From Silene latifolia (taxonomy: Eukaryota > Streptophyta > Magnoliopsida > Caryophyllales > Caryophyllaceae): 64,000 bases of DNA. The notes beneath the pieces were generated by a model, which ran no database searches, was not told the origin of the DNA, and saw only the letters and a program-made list of their open reading frames with translations. The position numbers and the translations under genes are program-made. The DNA lies in NCBI RefSeq assembly GCF_048544455.1, contig NC_133537.1:14507541-14571540 (forward strand), in the 5' to 3' direction. Of the stretch, positions 23,269 to 35,614 are shown one piece after another (the stretch's first letter is position 1; every line of letters starts with the position of its first letter).

Positions 23269-24052
23269 GGCGACACCGGGTGTTACCGAGTTTCGATAAC
23301 ACCCTAATAAAAAAAATAGAAAAAATTAAAAATTAAAAAGTAATTTTCATTTTTGCGCCAATATCATAGGGATATAATCGTAATTCATAATCCATATCAT
23401 AACACATTTTTATCTTCATCAAATCATACTTTTACCAATTAACCAAAAAAATGAGAGAATTCTATTGTCAAAACTACAAATACTTTACAAAAATTTCCTC
23501 CCCTAGATTTATAATTGTTCAGATAAGTTCAATTGTACGAACGAATGATGAAATATAATTTGTCATCAAATTTGTTGTGTTTATTCACATGAAGGAAAAA
23601 TATAAAATAACAAACAAAGACGTGTGATCAAGATTTGCAGTACCTTTGAGTACCCACATCTCGTAAGACTCAAACACCATGAAAGCAAGATGATTATGGG
23701 GTATATTTGAATTTGAATCATTAATATTTCAAGTATTGACTTTTTTTGTTCATCGAATTTGTTACGCACAAATTGGGGTACCAAGATTGCAGCTAACAAC
23801 CGTAATGTATGAGATTTGTGATTGAATATACATTTAGATTTCCCCAAAATCCTACATAATCTATTAATTTTTTTTTTCTATAAATAATTTATTATTCTTC
23901 TCATAATTAATTAACTAATGTTAATTTCCTAAATTACCCTTTAATACTAATTAGTTTGAAATTCGAATTTTGATGTAAACAAAGAAAAATACCCAAGTAA
24001 ATTACAATAATGCCCCGGGTGTCGCTCAATTTGAGTAACACCCGGTGTCGCC
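23269..24052. mobile_element. 784-bp TIR element, superfamily unclear
   Basis: The ends are GGCGACACCGGGTGTTACCG... and a matching inverted copy (38-bp arms; AACACCCGGTGTCGCC at the right). The terminal arms themselves contain a smaller inverted pair (GACACCGGGTGTT). I could not find a convincing target duplication. The interior is AT-rich and non-coding. Confidence 0.65.
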
Positions 24053-24182
24053 ATTGCATTTTCCTTTAATTTAATTATTATTTTTGTAAAATTGGGTTGA
24101 GTTTACACCATTTCCGTTCGTGTGATCATTATATGTATTGAACATAGCATTTTTTAATAATAATTTTATCAAATAAGGTAAA

Positions 24183-24726
24183 TCCCCACTAAACTAAAAG
24201 AATAAGAAAACTCAATATTTTTCCCGCCTAAATGCATTCTCCTATAGGTGGGCCTATTTTTATTTGTCATCTTAATTCACTACCATTCAATACATTAGTG
24301 GACCAACAAAAAATTCAATGTGCCAGTATATTTTTTCTCTAAAACAAGAAACTCGGTGGGCCCCAAACATTGATATTTTATATTAATATTACCTTATTTA
24401 ATACTAATAGAATTTCCATAATTATATGCGCAATCTTTGCCACAAATAAAATATTCAGTATCCTATATTTCTATACACAGAAAAGTACTAGCTCCAAACA
24501 TTATAGTGTTTGTATAAAGTATAATATAGATATAGATTATAGAGTATAATTAATACAAATAAAATCTCCAAATCTTATGATGTATAAATAAATTTTGATG
24601 TATAAATAAATTTTGTCTTTTTAAATAACGTACATACTATATAACTACAACCCATTTATGTAAAAATTAAAGCTCAATTAATTTAACCCTCACAAATACC
24701 GTGCTTTAGCACGGGATCTGAACTAG
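24183..24726 (+). mobile_element. Non-autonomous Helitron
   Basis: The 5' end TCCCCACTAAACTAAAAG follows an A. The 3' end has the hairpin CCGTGC-TTTA-GCACGG eleven bases before a terminal CTAG, followed by T. Insertion between A and T, a TC start and a hairpin plus CTRR end are the Helitron hallmarks. The same 5' end recurs at 62979. It carries no Rep/helicase. Confidence 0.85.
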
Positions 24727-25069
24727 TATATACTAACATAAAATCAAATTACTTTATCTTACATGCACCAGACTTATTAATTAATATTAATACTCGTTCA
24801 TAAAAGTATTCGTAATTTCATTCCTGGAAGTTTAAATGAATAGAAAATGACATGACCATTAAAACCTAATTAAATGCATCTTTGATTGTTTTAGGAATGC
24901 ATTTAAGAAATCTGTTGTGAGAAAATTAAGGCTTTAGGCAAAGAGTCTAATGAAAAATGGAGTAATGAATGAAATGAAGATGACATATAACCATTGCATC
25001 ATTGTCACATTCATAATTATGTCATACATCAATTGTTTAACTAGCGTAGTCATGTGATCATTTATTTTA
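24727..25069. other. Intergenic spacer
   Basis: AT-rich, no gene seen. The last nine bases (TTTATTTTA, 25061-25069) are one copy of the target duplication of the next element. Confidence 0.5.
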
Positions 25070-26094
25070 GGGTTTTTCTACATGATAACCCTGTATTTTT
25101 TCCGATTCTACATGGTAACTTTCCATTTTTAAAACACACACGTGGTAACCTTGAACTCACTTAATACATATTAACATGACCTTGAACTTGTATTCCGTCA
25201 GTTTTTCTGTTAAGTAGCTAACGGAAAGTGACGTGGCTAATTTAATTTTGAGTTTTTTCTACATGATAACCTTGTGTTTTAAAAAATTGTACACGATAAC
25301 CCAATTTTTGTATAAAACACACACGCTTAAAAAACTACTCATTCAATTAATCATTTTTCTCTCATTTTCACTCGATTACTCTAACACAAATAATGATTAA
25401 TCTTTTACATCTCCTTCCTTTCGCTCCTATGGGAGGTTTTACTTTGGAATTTTAAAGATCTAGTTAAGGCTTTTTACAATACCGAAAAAAGATATTTCAA
25501 TACTCGTTTATATGAAGGATATTGGAGGAATGTGTTTGATAGAATTATTTTTCTTCGGGCGTCTCACTTTCTATATCGCTTTTTGTCTGCAAGGTGAATA
25601 ACTTAGTCTCCCTCCCTGCGCTCGCCCATTTGTTGGCTGGGAGCGAGCTTTGACCGAATGAATAAGCCTCCGACAAAAAGAGTCAAATGATTAATTGTTC
25701 GGGAATTGGAAACAATCTGAATAATCAAATTAATAACATCAAGGATGTGGAGGTGGAAACAGTTCGTTAGCATGAGCGTATAAAAAACAGATAGAGTAAT
25801 CGAGTGAAAATGAGAGAAAAACAATTAATCGAATGAGTATTTTTGTAAGCATGCATGTTTTGTACAAAAATAGGGTTATCATGTATAATTTTTTAAAACA
25901 CAAGGTTACCATGTAGAAAAAACTCAAAATTAAATTAGCCACCTCACTTTCCGTTAGGACTTAACGGAAAAATTGACGGAATACAACTTTAGGGTCATGC
26001 CAATACGTATTAATAGAGTTTAGGGTTATCACGTGTGTGTTTTGGAAAGGGAATAGAATCGGAAAAAACACGGGGTTACCATGTAGAAAAACCC
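25070..26094. mobile_element. MULE with long inverted repeats and exon-like core (Pack-MULE candidate)
   Basis: This 1,025-bp element begins GGGTTTTTCTACATG and ends with its inverted copy. The inverted repeats are about 340 bp per side. A perfect 9-bp duplication, TTTATTTTA, flanks it (25061-25069, 26095-26103). About 200-320 bp of central sequence is not shared by the arms and contains an exon-like open stretch (25397-25597). No transposase motif is seen, so it is non-autonomous. Confidence 0.88.
25397..25597 (+). other. Exon-like open frame inside the MULE
   Basis: In one frame 66 codons are open without a start codon, reading for example LVKAFYNTEKRYFNTRLYEG and VFDRIIFLRASHFLYRFLSA. The frame runs into AAG|GTGAAT, a good splice donor, at 25594. 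That pattern resembles a captured internal exon. I do not recognise the protein, and chance openness cannot be excluded. Confidence 0.35.
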
Positions 26095-26413
26095 TTTATT
26101 TTATTGTCTTGAGGAAATTGTTTGCAATATACTCAGTATTTGTTATGGTAGAAGTGAAAAAGAACAAATAAATAAAATAGATAAATAGATTTATGTGCTT
26201 TACCATCGATGTGATAGCTACATATAATCCAAAAGAAAAAAAAAATATTTTACGTAATATTATTGCGGAGTTACAGAACACAGAAGTTATGATCGATACG
26301 CATAACTTTAGAATGACGCAATAAGAGTATACACAAGAAACTCCCTAAATCTAAACATAATTATGGAAAACTCATAAACAAACCCTATAACCCTAACCCA
26401 GTCAGAATATTAG

Positions 26414-26798
26414 TGTTATAACGGATGTAAGAAAGATAAATAAAGAACGTGAAAAAGACAACAAATTTACGTGGTTCACTAACAATTTGTTAGCTACGTC
26501 CACCGGCAGAAGGGAAGAATATTATTGATCTTGAGGATTACAGATTTCAGAGTATTCTCGTTAGAGTATTCAGATTTCAGACGACTCGGATTTTTGACAG
26601 ATTTCTAAATGAATAAAATAGACGGCTTATGAGAGTTTATATAGTACTATCATAACAGATATTTTCCTTAACAGAATTATGAAACCCTAACAATTTCCTA
26701 AATTAAACAGACAAGGAAACTAAATAATAGTTTCCTAAACAGATAAGGAAACTAAATCAGATGCGGAATTCAGAACAGATTCAAGGCATATTCTAACA
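26414..26798 (-). mobile_element. Solo LTR (385 bp)
   Basis: TGTTATAACGG...ATTCTAACA is flanked by a perfect 5-bp duplication, ATTAG (26409-26413, 26799-26803), with no internal region. In minus orientation it starts TGTTAGAATATGCC and has a TATATAAAC promoter-like motif. It is probably copia, a fossil left by LTR-LTR recombination. Confidence 0.85.
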
Positions 26799-27280
26799 AT
26801 TAGCAAATCCTTAATCATACCATAATTGTTTGGGCGAAACTCTCGTACTAGTCGTTCGGAATGACAAGTAACATAATTATTCAACAATTTTTTTTTTTAT
26901 ATGAATAGGTGATAGTTTCTTAGATAAATTGTAATATGCAAAATTCCAAGCTGTATGAAAATGCAAAACAGGCTGAATTCTTGGCCAAAAGGAGGAAAGA
27001 ATGCAACGTTTCATACATGTAATGCTTAAAAAATTGACTTGACGTGAATATTTGAAAAATTCCAACAAGGTGATCTATATACTTTGTTTTTTCTTCCTTT
27101 ATCAGTAAGGGTACCTTTCAACTAACAAGTGGTGCCAAACTTTCTCTTTCAGTTATTTAGTGATCTCATATTTTATTTATCTGATGAATATTTGGGTAAT
27201 ATTCAGTGCTTAACATCATGATTACAACCACTACTAACCTAAGGTGGTTTTCAACTTTAACTAATCTTATCATTTAATTA

Positions 27281-27632
27281 TGGCCTTGTAAACAACAGCA
27301 TATTGAATAAAATTAGTAGATTTCGGTTTAGTTAGTAGATTGGCCAAACAATTTATTATTTTGATGTGTTTGGTAAACGGCGTATTCTGATAGCATATTG
27401 GTCAAAATCTACTGTTTTTGAATATTCTGCTAATCGCAACATATTGTATTAGCATATTCAATTTATATATGAAACCATTCTGATTATCATATAATTTGCT
27501 AATTACCAAACACCTTTTTCTAATTCTGATAATTTTATTTGATAGTCAAACATGCTACTGAAATCTACTAACCATATTCTACTAACGTTATCCGCTATCA
27601 TGAATCTGCTTCTATTGTTTGCCAAACAGGGC
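27281..27632. mobile_element. Degenerate hAT-like MITE
   Basis: The outer ends (GGCCTTGTAAACAACAGC; CTTCTATTGTTTGCCAAACAGGGC) and inner motifs (GTGTTTGGTAAAC / TTACCAAACACC) form nested inverted repeats. The CAGGG...TTTGGCAAAC-type end recalls hAT MITEs. No clear 8-bp duplication was found. Confidence 0.4.
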
Positions 27633-29157
27633 ATATATACAATATAGTAACGTTTTTCTTATGCAACGCTAAGGACAAATGATAAGAGGTTAATTAGAGA
27701 AAAAATCTTAAAAATACATCATCAGAAATTGATGTGCAAATTATCGCCTATCATAAAGAATAAAATAGAAAATAAAAAAAGGTAAACAACTGAATGAAAC
27801 AGAGGCAATTATGTACTTAACGCACATAAATATGTCTTCAAGAGTACAATTTCACGATACTCGATCGCTGGTATATTTTTGAGAAATGTATTGAAGACTA
27901 AATAGAGTATATACAGCAAATTATATTACTCGTCGTATTTACTTTGCTTATGTAATTGACAATTCTTATGAATTAATGAATTCTTCTTCGCATAACAAGT
28001 CAAATTAAACAAATTTTAGATTCTCAGATAAATTTATCGAGAAGCTAAGATTCAATTTTTTTTTAATCAATGCTTAATTATATTATTAAAGTTCGAGTTT
28101 TTATCATTTTATGCAACTAAAGGTGACAATCGGATCTAAAATTCGAATCCTACAACATCAAAACTGACTAGGCCTATCTTTAAAAAAAATGAACAAATTA
28201 CTCTAAAAAAAAATGCTTTTTTTGGGCATTAATAAACTAGTATATTCCGTATAAATTTTTTTGGGGAATGACCTACCATAAAGTTTAATAATTTCATGCT
28301 TTTACCCTAAAAAGATGCATACTCCTGATTTATCTCGACCTTCAATGGTGTTGTGTGCCCTAATCTTTTGTTATTTTAAATTAAGGAGGGGGCAACAAAG
28401 TTGTCATATGGAAATAATATTTGGAGGCATAATCATTACAATTTTACCACTATAGTACATAAAAGCTACAAGGTAAATAGCTTTCTCTCTAAATACCTAA
28501 TCTGATGATTAACATATCATTGTTGAACAAGATTATTATTATCGAGTCTGATCTGATAAATAATCTAGCTGCCTTTTTCTTCCTTCCGGGTACCCTCCTC
28601 CATATGTACTTTAGCTTAGTTAAATTTTAATGTAGCCACATCAAATTGATCGAAACGATATCAAAAAATTATCGATCACAATATCTTACTTGAGACCGTT
28701 TAAGCTTAAGATGACCTCTTTTAGCTTACAGAATGACTATATTACTCCTATAAGTTTAAGACGTTCTAAACAGACTGGGTTAAAATAATGTTTGCTCGAT
28801 TAGCTCAATTTAACATACACAAGTAACTAAGTTGGAATAACTTTTCCACAATAATGGAGTTAGGATTCAAATTTAGCTTGCTTTGACTATATAAAATATG
28901 GAGTAGCAAATTTATTAATACAAATAAATTCATTCTAATTTACAACATAAATATAAATTTGACCACCCATACACAAGACTATCCACTTATTGTCGAATTA
29001 TTTAAAGATCATTTATAGGGGTGGTAATTAACTTATTAAATACTGATTAGAATTAATGTATTATTAATAGATTTTAAATTAACACGTTATTAATTTTTCA
29101 TATCTCACTCCTTTTGTCTTATTAATAAGGGGAAAAAAATAAAACTGGAAAACTAAT
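27633..29157. other. Intergenic region without recognised features
   Basis: AT-rich sequence with no supported coding frame, no paired element ends and no RNA gene seen. Short 'gagaccgttt' motifs occur near 28690. Confidence 0.4.
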
Positions 29158-29995
29158 ACAACAACAACAACAACATCAGAGCCTTAATCCCAAAATAATT
29201 TGGGGTCGGCTGCCATGAATCATCCTTTAGAACCGTCAATGGGTGAACGCACACCTCCTCAAAATGCGAATAGTAAAGGGAAAAATGAAAAACAAAAGGG
29301 AGAGCGAAATGGAATACAAAGTCAAGGTAAACTTACAGGTTTTAAAATCGAATTCCGGTTTTCTTTTATAAAAACTTAAAATTTAAATCGAGAATAAAAA
29401 TTAAAACGATTTTGAAAAACGAAATAGAATTAAGGATCCGGAATGAACCAGGTCAAAACTATAAGAAAGTGGTTGTTGAAAAAGTGTGTAATAAAGGAGA
29501 GAAAAATAAATAAATTAATTTCTTTAAATTAAATGAATAAAAAACACTAAATCTGTCAAAAACATCAAATACTAAAAATCCACATGTATCCTTTCCCTCC
29601 ATTGTGCCCTCTCCGTCACCATACTCTCCTCAAGCCCCGGAACTCTCATATCGTGCTCTATCACTCTCAACCATGTCTATCTCGGTCTTCCTCTCGCTCT
29701 AAGGACCTTTTTCTCATTCTCCAAGTCTCAGCCTCCTAACCTAACAAAAGGCCCATAGGTCTCCTTCTCACATGGCCAAACCATCTTAATCGGTTTTCCA
29801 TCATCTTGTCCTCTATTGGCGCCACTTTTACCTTTTCCCTAATCACCTCATTCCTTAACCGATCTTTCCTTGTATGTCCGCACATCCACCTCAACATGCG
29901 CATCTCCGCCACACTCATCTTTTGAATGTGACAATGTTTCACGGCCCAACACTCGGAGCCGTAAAGTAGGGCAGGCCTAATTGCCGTGCGAAAAC
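29158..29995 (-). mobile_element. 5'-truncated RTE-type LINE
   Basis: The plus-strand left end reads ACAACAACAACAACATCAGAG followed by TTTGGGGTCGGCT, the reverse complement of a plant RTE LINE 3' terminus. Coding sequence on the minus strand (29736-29995) reads [37 protein letters not shown] and [14 protein letters not shown], the usual RTE C-terminus, and runs into a stop at 29736. Only about 85 codons remain. The reverse transcriptase and endonuclease domains are missing, which is typical 5' truncation. Confidence 0.8.
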
Positions 29996-30584
29996 ATTTT
30001 AATAAAAAAAATTAAGTAAAATCGTGAAATGTATATTTTAATAAAAACATTTTTTTTAAGTATTGATTACAAAAATTTTACTCATACAAGCATGGGCCGG
30101 ATTTTTAATTATTTATATCATTGGTTTTGCAATGGTCCAAAAAATTATTTGGATCTTCCTTGGTATATTTACTCAATTTCAATGACTTTTCCTGAATTCA
30201 GAAAATTGGGGGCATACCAATAAATAATCACATAAAGACATTGAAACGATATACTGTAAGAATTAAAGTTTTTTTTATTGCTTGGCTTAGCTTTTTATAC
30301 GTATTAAAGATTAAAGAATAAATACACGACCCGTGCAACTAGATGAGGTAAATTAAAAACCTTGTCCTCAAGAAAGAATGACTTGCCCTAGACAAAGAAA
30401 CGGTCAAATGGTCAGTCTGACATATATATCTTGTATTTGTATATCTCTCATTCTCTTATTCGATAATAACAAGAGTTAGCTCAAGTGATAAAAGTTTTTT
30501 TACCCTAATTATGAAGTTGGTGGTTTAATTTTCATCCGCGAATTTGCGATACAGTGCGCTCATTTGAACCAAAACAGACAAATG
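29996..30584. other. Spacer with a possible tRNA-like SINE relic
   Basis: TTAGCTCAAGTGATAAAAG (near 30475) resembles a Pol III box A, and GGTGGTTTAATTTTC (near 30519) resembles a decayed box B. No target duplication was found, so this is only a possible SINE relic. The rest is featureless. Confidence 0.3.
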
Positions 30585-30745
30585 AGACATTATGAAAGTT
30601 GACAAGTAACTTAGTTCGAAATAATAGCGTCTTGATGATATGTTGCGAGGAGTTACGGTATATGTGCATGATGTCTTGCATCGTATCACAAAAGTGATTC
30701 ACTAATGAAACTTTCGGATAAATGAGTCATTATGAAAGTTGACAA
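30585..30745. repeat. Tandem duplication, first unit and start of second
   Basis: A unit of about 140 bp (AAATGAGACATTATGAAAGTTGACAAG... to ...CACAAAAGTGATTCACTAATG) is followed by a second copy starting near 30720. The second copy is interrupted by copia C after GACAA and resumes at 35615. Confidence 0.75.
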
Positions 30746-30964
30746 TGAGAATTTGAGAGGCAGAGAAAGAATGGAAGATGTTTTCTTATTATTCAACGCA
30801 ATATCAAAGTCTAACACATATACAAAGAGTCTCTCTACACAATCTCCATAAACCTAGCAACAGAATACTCTAATAACCATATTTACATATATCTAAATAT
30901 ACACCAAATAATATCGTTACCATATATCCTATATACTCGATATTATGTGATACGCCTTTCCATA
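30746..30964 (-). repeat. 3' LTR of copia C
   Basis: 219 bp, TGAGAATTTG...CTTTCCATA on the plus strand, preceded by GACAA and followed by a C/T-rich stretch (the polypurine tract on the minus strand). Confidence 0.9.
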
Positions 30965-30971
30965 CTCCCCC

Positions 30972-33900
30972 TCAAGTTGGAGCTCCGGGTAAACCGAGAC
31001 CCAACTTGCTCTGCAAATAGTTGAATGCTTCTCCTCCTAATGCCTTGGTAAACAAGTCTGCGACTTGTTCTTTGCTTCGAACGTGTTTCATCTTTATCGT
31101 ACCTTCCACGAGATGATGTCTCACGAAACGACAATCTATTTCTATGTGTTTTGTTCTATCATGGAATACCGGATTCTTTGCTATATAAATGGCCGCTTGG
31201 TTATCACAATATAACTCCATGGGTTTCGTATGAAATACCCCAAGTGACGCTAGAAACGCTTTAATCCAAATCAACTCACTTGTTGCACTTCCCATAGCAC
31301 GGTATTCGGCTTCCGCCGTCGACTTTGATACCGTGGCTTGTCTCTTAGCTCTCCATGACACCGGTGATGACCCAAGTGCAACATAATATCCTCTCAATGA
31401 ACGCCTGGTCAGCGGGCATCGTCCATAATCCGAATCACAGTAGCTTTGCAACTCTAACTTCGAGTTTCCATTCAAAATAATGCCCTTGTCCGGATTCATT
31501 TTTACATATCTTACTACTCTTAGAGCTGCATCCCAATGCTCTTTTCGAGGTTCACTAACAAAACGAGATAATATATGAACCGAATATACCAGGTCTGGTC
31601 TCGTGATAGTTAGGTAAACCAATTTCCCGACTAACCTGCGATATTTCATAGCATCTTTCAACAAGTCACTCTTAGCAAGTTCCAATTGATGGTGTTGTAG
31701 CATAGGCGTGTATACGGGTTTTGCACCACTCATTCCCGCTTCTTCTATTATTCCCATTGCGTATTTGCGTTGATTTAAAAACAGACTACTCGACCCATGA
31801 GCTACTTCGATTCCCAAGAAGTATTTCAGTCGACCCAAGTCTTTGATTCCGAACCGTTTGTCAAGGTTCGCTTTGAATTTCTCACTTTCCCCTTTGTTGT
31901 TACTTACAAGTATCATGTCGTCAACGTAAACTAATACCCCAATAAAAACTTTGCCATTGTTGTAAGTAAATAAAGAGTAATCAGCCAAGGATTGAACGAA
32001 ACCATACCGTACCAGGAAAGTCGTAAGTTTTGCAAACCAATTGTGAGATGCTTGTTTTAGTCCATAGATTGTTTTCAACAATTTGCAAACCCGATTCTCC
32101 CCCTTTCGTTCAAACCCTTGGGGAATTCTCATGTATACTTCTTCCTCCAAATCTCCATGCAAGAAGGCATTGTTGACGTCAAGCTGTTCGATGCTCCATT
32201 TCTTTGCTAATGCGACGGTGAGTAAACAACGAACGCTAGTCATTTTCGCAACCGGTGCGTAAGTCTCATTGTAATCAATTCCCTCGACTTGTGTGAATCC
32301 CTGTGCTACTAAACGCGCCTTGTACCGCTCTATCGTCCCATCCGCTTTGTATTTCACCTTGAAAATCCATTTACAGCCGATAGGCTTCTTTCCATACGAC
32401 AATGACACAACTTTCCAAGTTCCATTGTTTTCTAATGCTTCTATCTCCTTGTTCATGGCATCTCTCCATTTCGAGTCTCTCGGTGCTTCATGATAGCTAT
32501 TTGGTTCTTTGACTTCATCAAGCTTGGTTAGAAATGCATTATGGGAATTGGAAAAACAACTTGTGTCAATATAACTAACTAGCGGATAACGAGTACCTGA
32601 TTTCTTGGAGTTCGATTGGTCGTGGTGAGCATGAACGATGGGTTTTAAAATCCTCGTCGACTTGCAAATGTAATCCTTTCTCCAAAACGGTTCCTTTCGT
32701 TCCCTTGCTCCTCGACCAACTCTCTCATCTTCATGAGGTGGAGTCGTTATCGTCTCACTCGTAGTTGGTGTTTCAATTTGTTCATTCGAAACCTCCTGCT
32801 CGTTATTTGCCCCATTTCCTGATGTTCTTTCCTCAACTGTCTGTGGTTCCCTTTCACTCGCATTTTCGGCATCAATTTCCAAATCACTCTCGTAATAATC
32901 CAAATTTGTGTCTTTGTTGGTATTGTAATTGTTTAATTCATTGTGATTATTTGAGTCATTTGATTCGAAATACGGGAAAACATGCTCGAAAAATAGGACA
33001 TCACGGGAAACAAACAATCGTTGAGTGCTCAAGTCATACACTTTCCACCCCTTTTTATTATGTGGGTATCCCAAAAATAAACATCGCTTCCCCCGTTCTT
33101 CAAATTTGTCCCGAGATTTATCTTTATTATGGGCATAACACATGCATCCGAGAACTCTCAAATTGGTCAAATCAGGTGGTTTGTTATACAAGATTTCATA
33201 CGGGGTTTTATTGTTGAGTAATGGTGTTGGCGTTCGATTTATGAGGTAAGCCGACGTCAACGCACACTCTCCCCAAAATTCAATGGGCAAATGACGGTAA
33301 ATCGTAACGCTCTAGCCTTCTCTAAGATATGACGGTGTTTCCTCTCAACTATCCCGTTTTGTTGTGGGGTGTCCACGTTGCTAGTTCGAAACAGTATCCC
33401 ATTTTCCTCATAGTAGTATTTCATAGCTCCCGACAAAAGTTCACTACCGTTATCGCTTTGGATGATTTTGACAATTTTGTTAAACTGGGTCTTAACCATT
33501 TGACAAAATTTTTTTATGAATTGGCTTGCCTCACTCTTGTCTTTCATGAGGTAAATCCACACACCCCGACTATGGTCGTCTACTATGGTCAAAAAATAAT
33601 GGGCTCGAGATAAACTAGCAATGGGATATTTTCCCCAAATGTCAACATGAATTAATCCAAACAATTCATCACACCGTTTATTATTCAGGCTAAAAGAATT
33701 TCGAGTTTGTTTAGCCCTACAACAGGAATCGTAAAGTTGGCTAGAATCCCAATTCAAATTTTAATTAACTAACTTAGAAAAGGAAAGCGATTTACTCCTT
33801 GATGGATGTCCAAGTCTCTTGTGCCAAAGTTCTCCGTCCTTTGACAGTGATACCTTCCTGACCTTCTCGAATTTGCTCGACTTGAACTTGTATACCCCAT

Positions 33901-35332
33901 TGTGGTGCTCACCCCGTCCAATCTCCTTCCTCGAAACCTGATCCTGCATTACACAATAGTCCGGGAAAAAGGTTACAACACAATTACTCTCATGAATTAA
34001 CTGTTGCACTGAAATCAAATCACATGTTAATGTGGGAACGTATAAAACATCTTTCAAAACAAAATTGGCGTTCAACACGACTTCTCCATGTTCCCGCGCT
34101 TCAATTCGTCTGCCGTCTGGTAAGCCTACGTTAGATGGCTCTTCAACCCAAACATTTGTCAGACAACTCCGGTTTCCCGTCATGTGATGCGAAGCTCCAC
34201 TATCAATTAACCATTCCCGTTCAATTTTAGTATGCATACCTGTCAGTTTTTCGCTACCTTCAGGACTGCCACCGAGTAAAATTCGAACCCTCTCGATGAG
34301 AGACACATTCTTCTTGGACGAGTCTCCTTCTTTTGACGAATTGTTCACTGCATTCGCCTGATGGTTGTCATGCTGTCCTCGTCCTTGCGATATGCCACGA
34401 CCACGTCCTCTGCCAAATCTTCCTCGTGTCCCTCTTCCTCTTTCTCTTGCTTTCACGGTTTCATATCCATGCTTGTCATAGCAATTTTCCTCCGTGTGAT
34501 AATACTTTTTGCAGTAATTACAATAAGGTAACTCTGCTTCTTCTTCTCCATCTTCCTTTGTGGAATTTCTTCTGCCCCTTCCCACGCCATAGGACCGAAC
34601 AGCCATAGATGCTTCATTGTTTTCTTCTTTTACCTTCGTCACATTAGAGTGTCTCTCTTCACGTAATACCAACGCATATGCTCGAGGTAAAGTAGTGATG
34701 GGGTCTTCCATCAACAAATTGCTACGGATGTGTCCGTATAGATTATTGTCAAGTCCCATCAAAAATTGATGGACCTTCTCTTCTTCCCGCTCCTTAGCAA
34801 TCTCGGCTGCTGCTCCACAAGTGCATCTCGTATTCTTGCTATAATTCGCAAGTTCATCCCAAATGGTTTTCAACTTTGTGTAGTATTCAACCACAGGTAG
34901 CCTCCCCTGCTTGCACTCCATCAATTCCCCTTTTAGTTGATGCACCCGCGGCGCGTTTCCAGCAGAGTACCTATTCTTCAATTCCTCCCATACTTCTGAG
35001 ACGGTCTGCTCAAAAATGATACTCGGATGTAATTTAACGTCAATTACATTCCTCAACCTTGCTTTCAACATGGCGTTGCATTGCCTCCAGGCCACGCATT
35101 CGACATCTTCGTCATTGTCTTCATCCGGTTTCTTGACCTTTCCCTCAATAAATTTTAGTTTGTTTTTACCATCCAAACCATTTCTGACAGCCGGTGCCCA
35201 CAAATCGTAGTTATCACCGTCAAAAATGATTTGTGTCAACATGAGGCTAGTGCTATCCGATTGGTGAAGGTAAAGCGGAGAAGTCGTCGGAATAATTTTT
35301 CCTTTCGAGCCCTTGCCGTCGTCTCCTGGCAT
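30972..35332 (-). pseudogene. gag-pol coding region of copia C (fossil)
   Basis: The gag-protease part occupies roughly 33.8-35.3 kb: a copia gag N-terminus (FDGDNYDLWAPAV), an Arg/Gly-rich stretch, a zinc knuckle and a protease. The integrase lies around 33.2-33.8 kb and reverse transcriptase with RNase H at about 31-33.2 kb, ending HIEIDCRFVRH...DLFTKALGG. Most domains are well preserved, but the reading frame is not continuous, with about two breaks. Confidence 0.9.
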
Positions 35333-35395
35333 GGCTCCTTGATGTTTGAGTATTTTAATTTTTTGTGATTTGTGTTACCCTAGCTCTCGATACCA

Positions 35396-35614
35396 TGAGA
35401 ATTTGAGAGGCAGAGAAAGAATGGAAGATGTTTTCTTATTATTCAACGCAATATCAAAGTCTAACATATATACAAAGAGTCCCTCTACACAATCTCCTTA
35501 AACCTAGCAACAGAATACTCTAATAACCATATTTACATATATCTAAATATACACCAAATAATATCGTTACCATATATCCTATATATTCGATATTATGTGA
35601 TACGCCTTTCCATA
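35396..35614 (-). repeat. 5' LTR of copia C
   Basis: The 219-bp partner of 30746-30964, differing at four sites, followed by GACAA. It adjoins the tRNA-Met-like primer-binding site at about 35383-35395. Confidence 0.9.

Larger units (their letters stand above)
30746..35614 (-). mobile_element. Ty1/copia retrotransposon C, LTRs with TA...CA ends, broken
   Basis: This 4,869-bp minus-strand element has 219-bp LTRs, target duplication GACAA (30741-30745, 35615-35619) and primer-binding site TGGTATCGAGAGC inside the 5' LTR. Gag, CCHC knuckle (CNYCKKYYHTEENC), protease (LIDSGASHHMTG), integrase, reverse transcriptase (YVDDMILVS) and RNase H are recognisable. The LTRs differ at four positions that I can count (about 1.8%), which implies roughly one million years at a typical plant rate. 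About two breaks are apparent. In element orientation each LTR begins TATGG and ends CTCA rather than TG...CA. Confidence 0.92.

Noticed and set aside
29736-29942. A small 68-codon host gene
   Set aside because: The translation ([29 protein letters not shown]) is the C-terminus of an RTE LINE.
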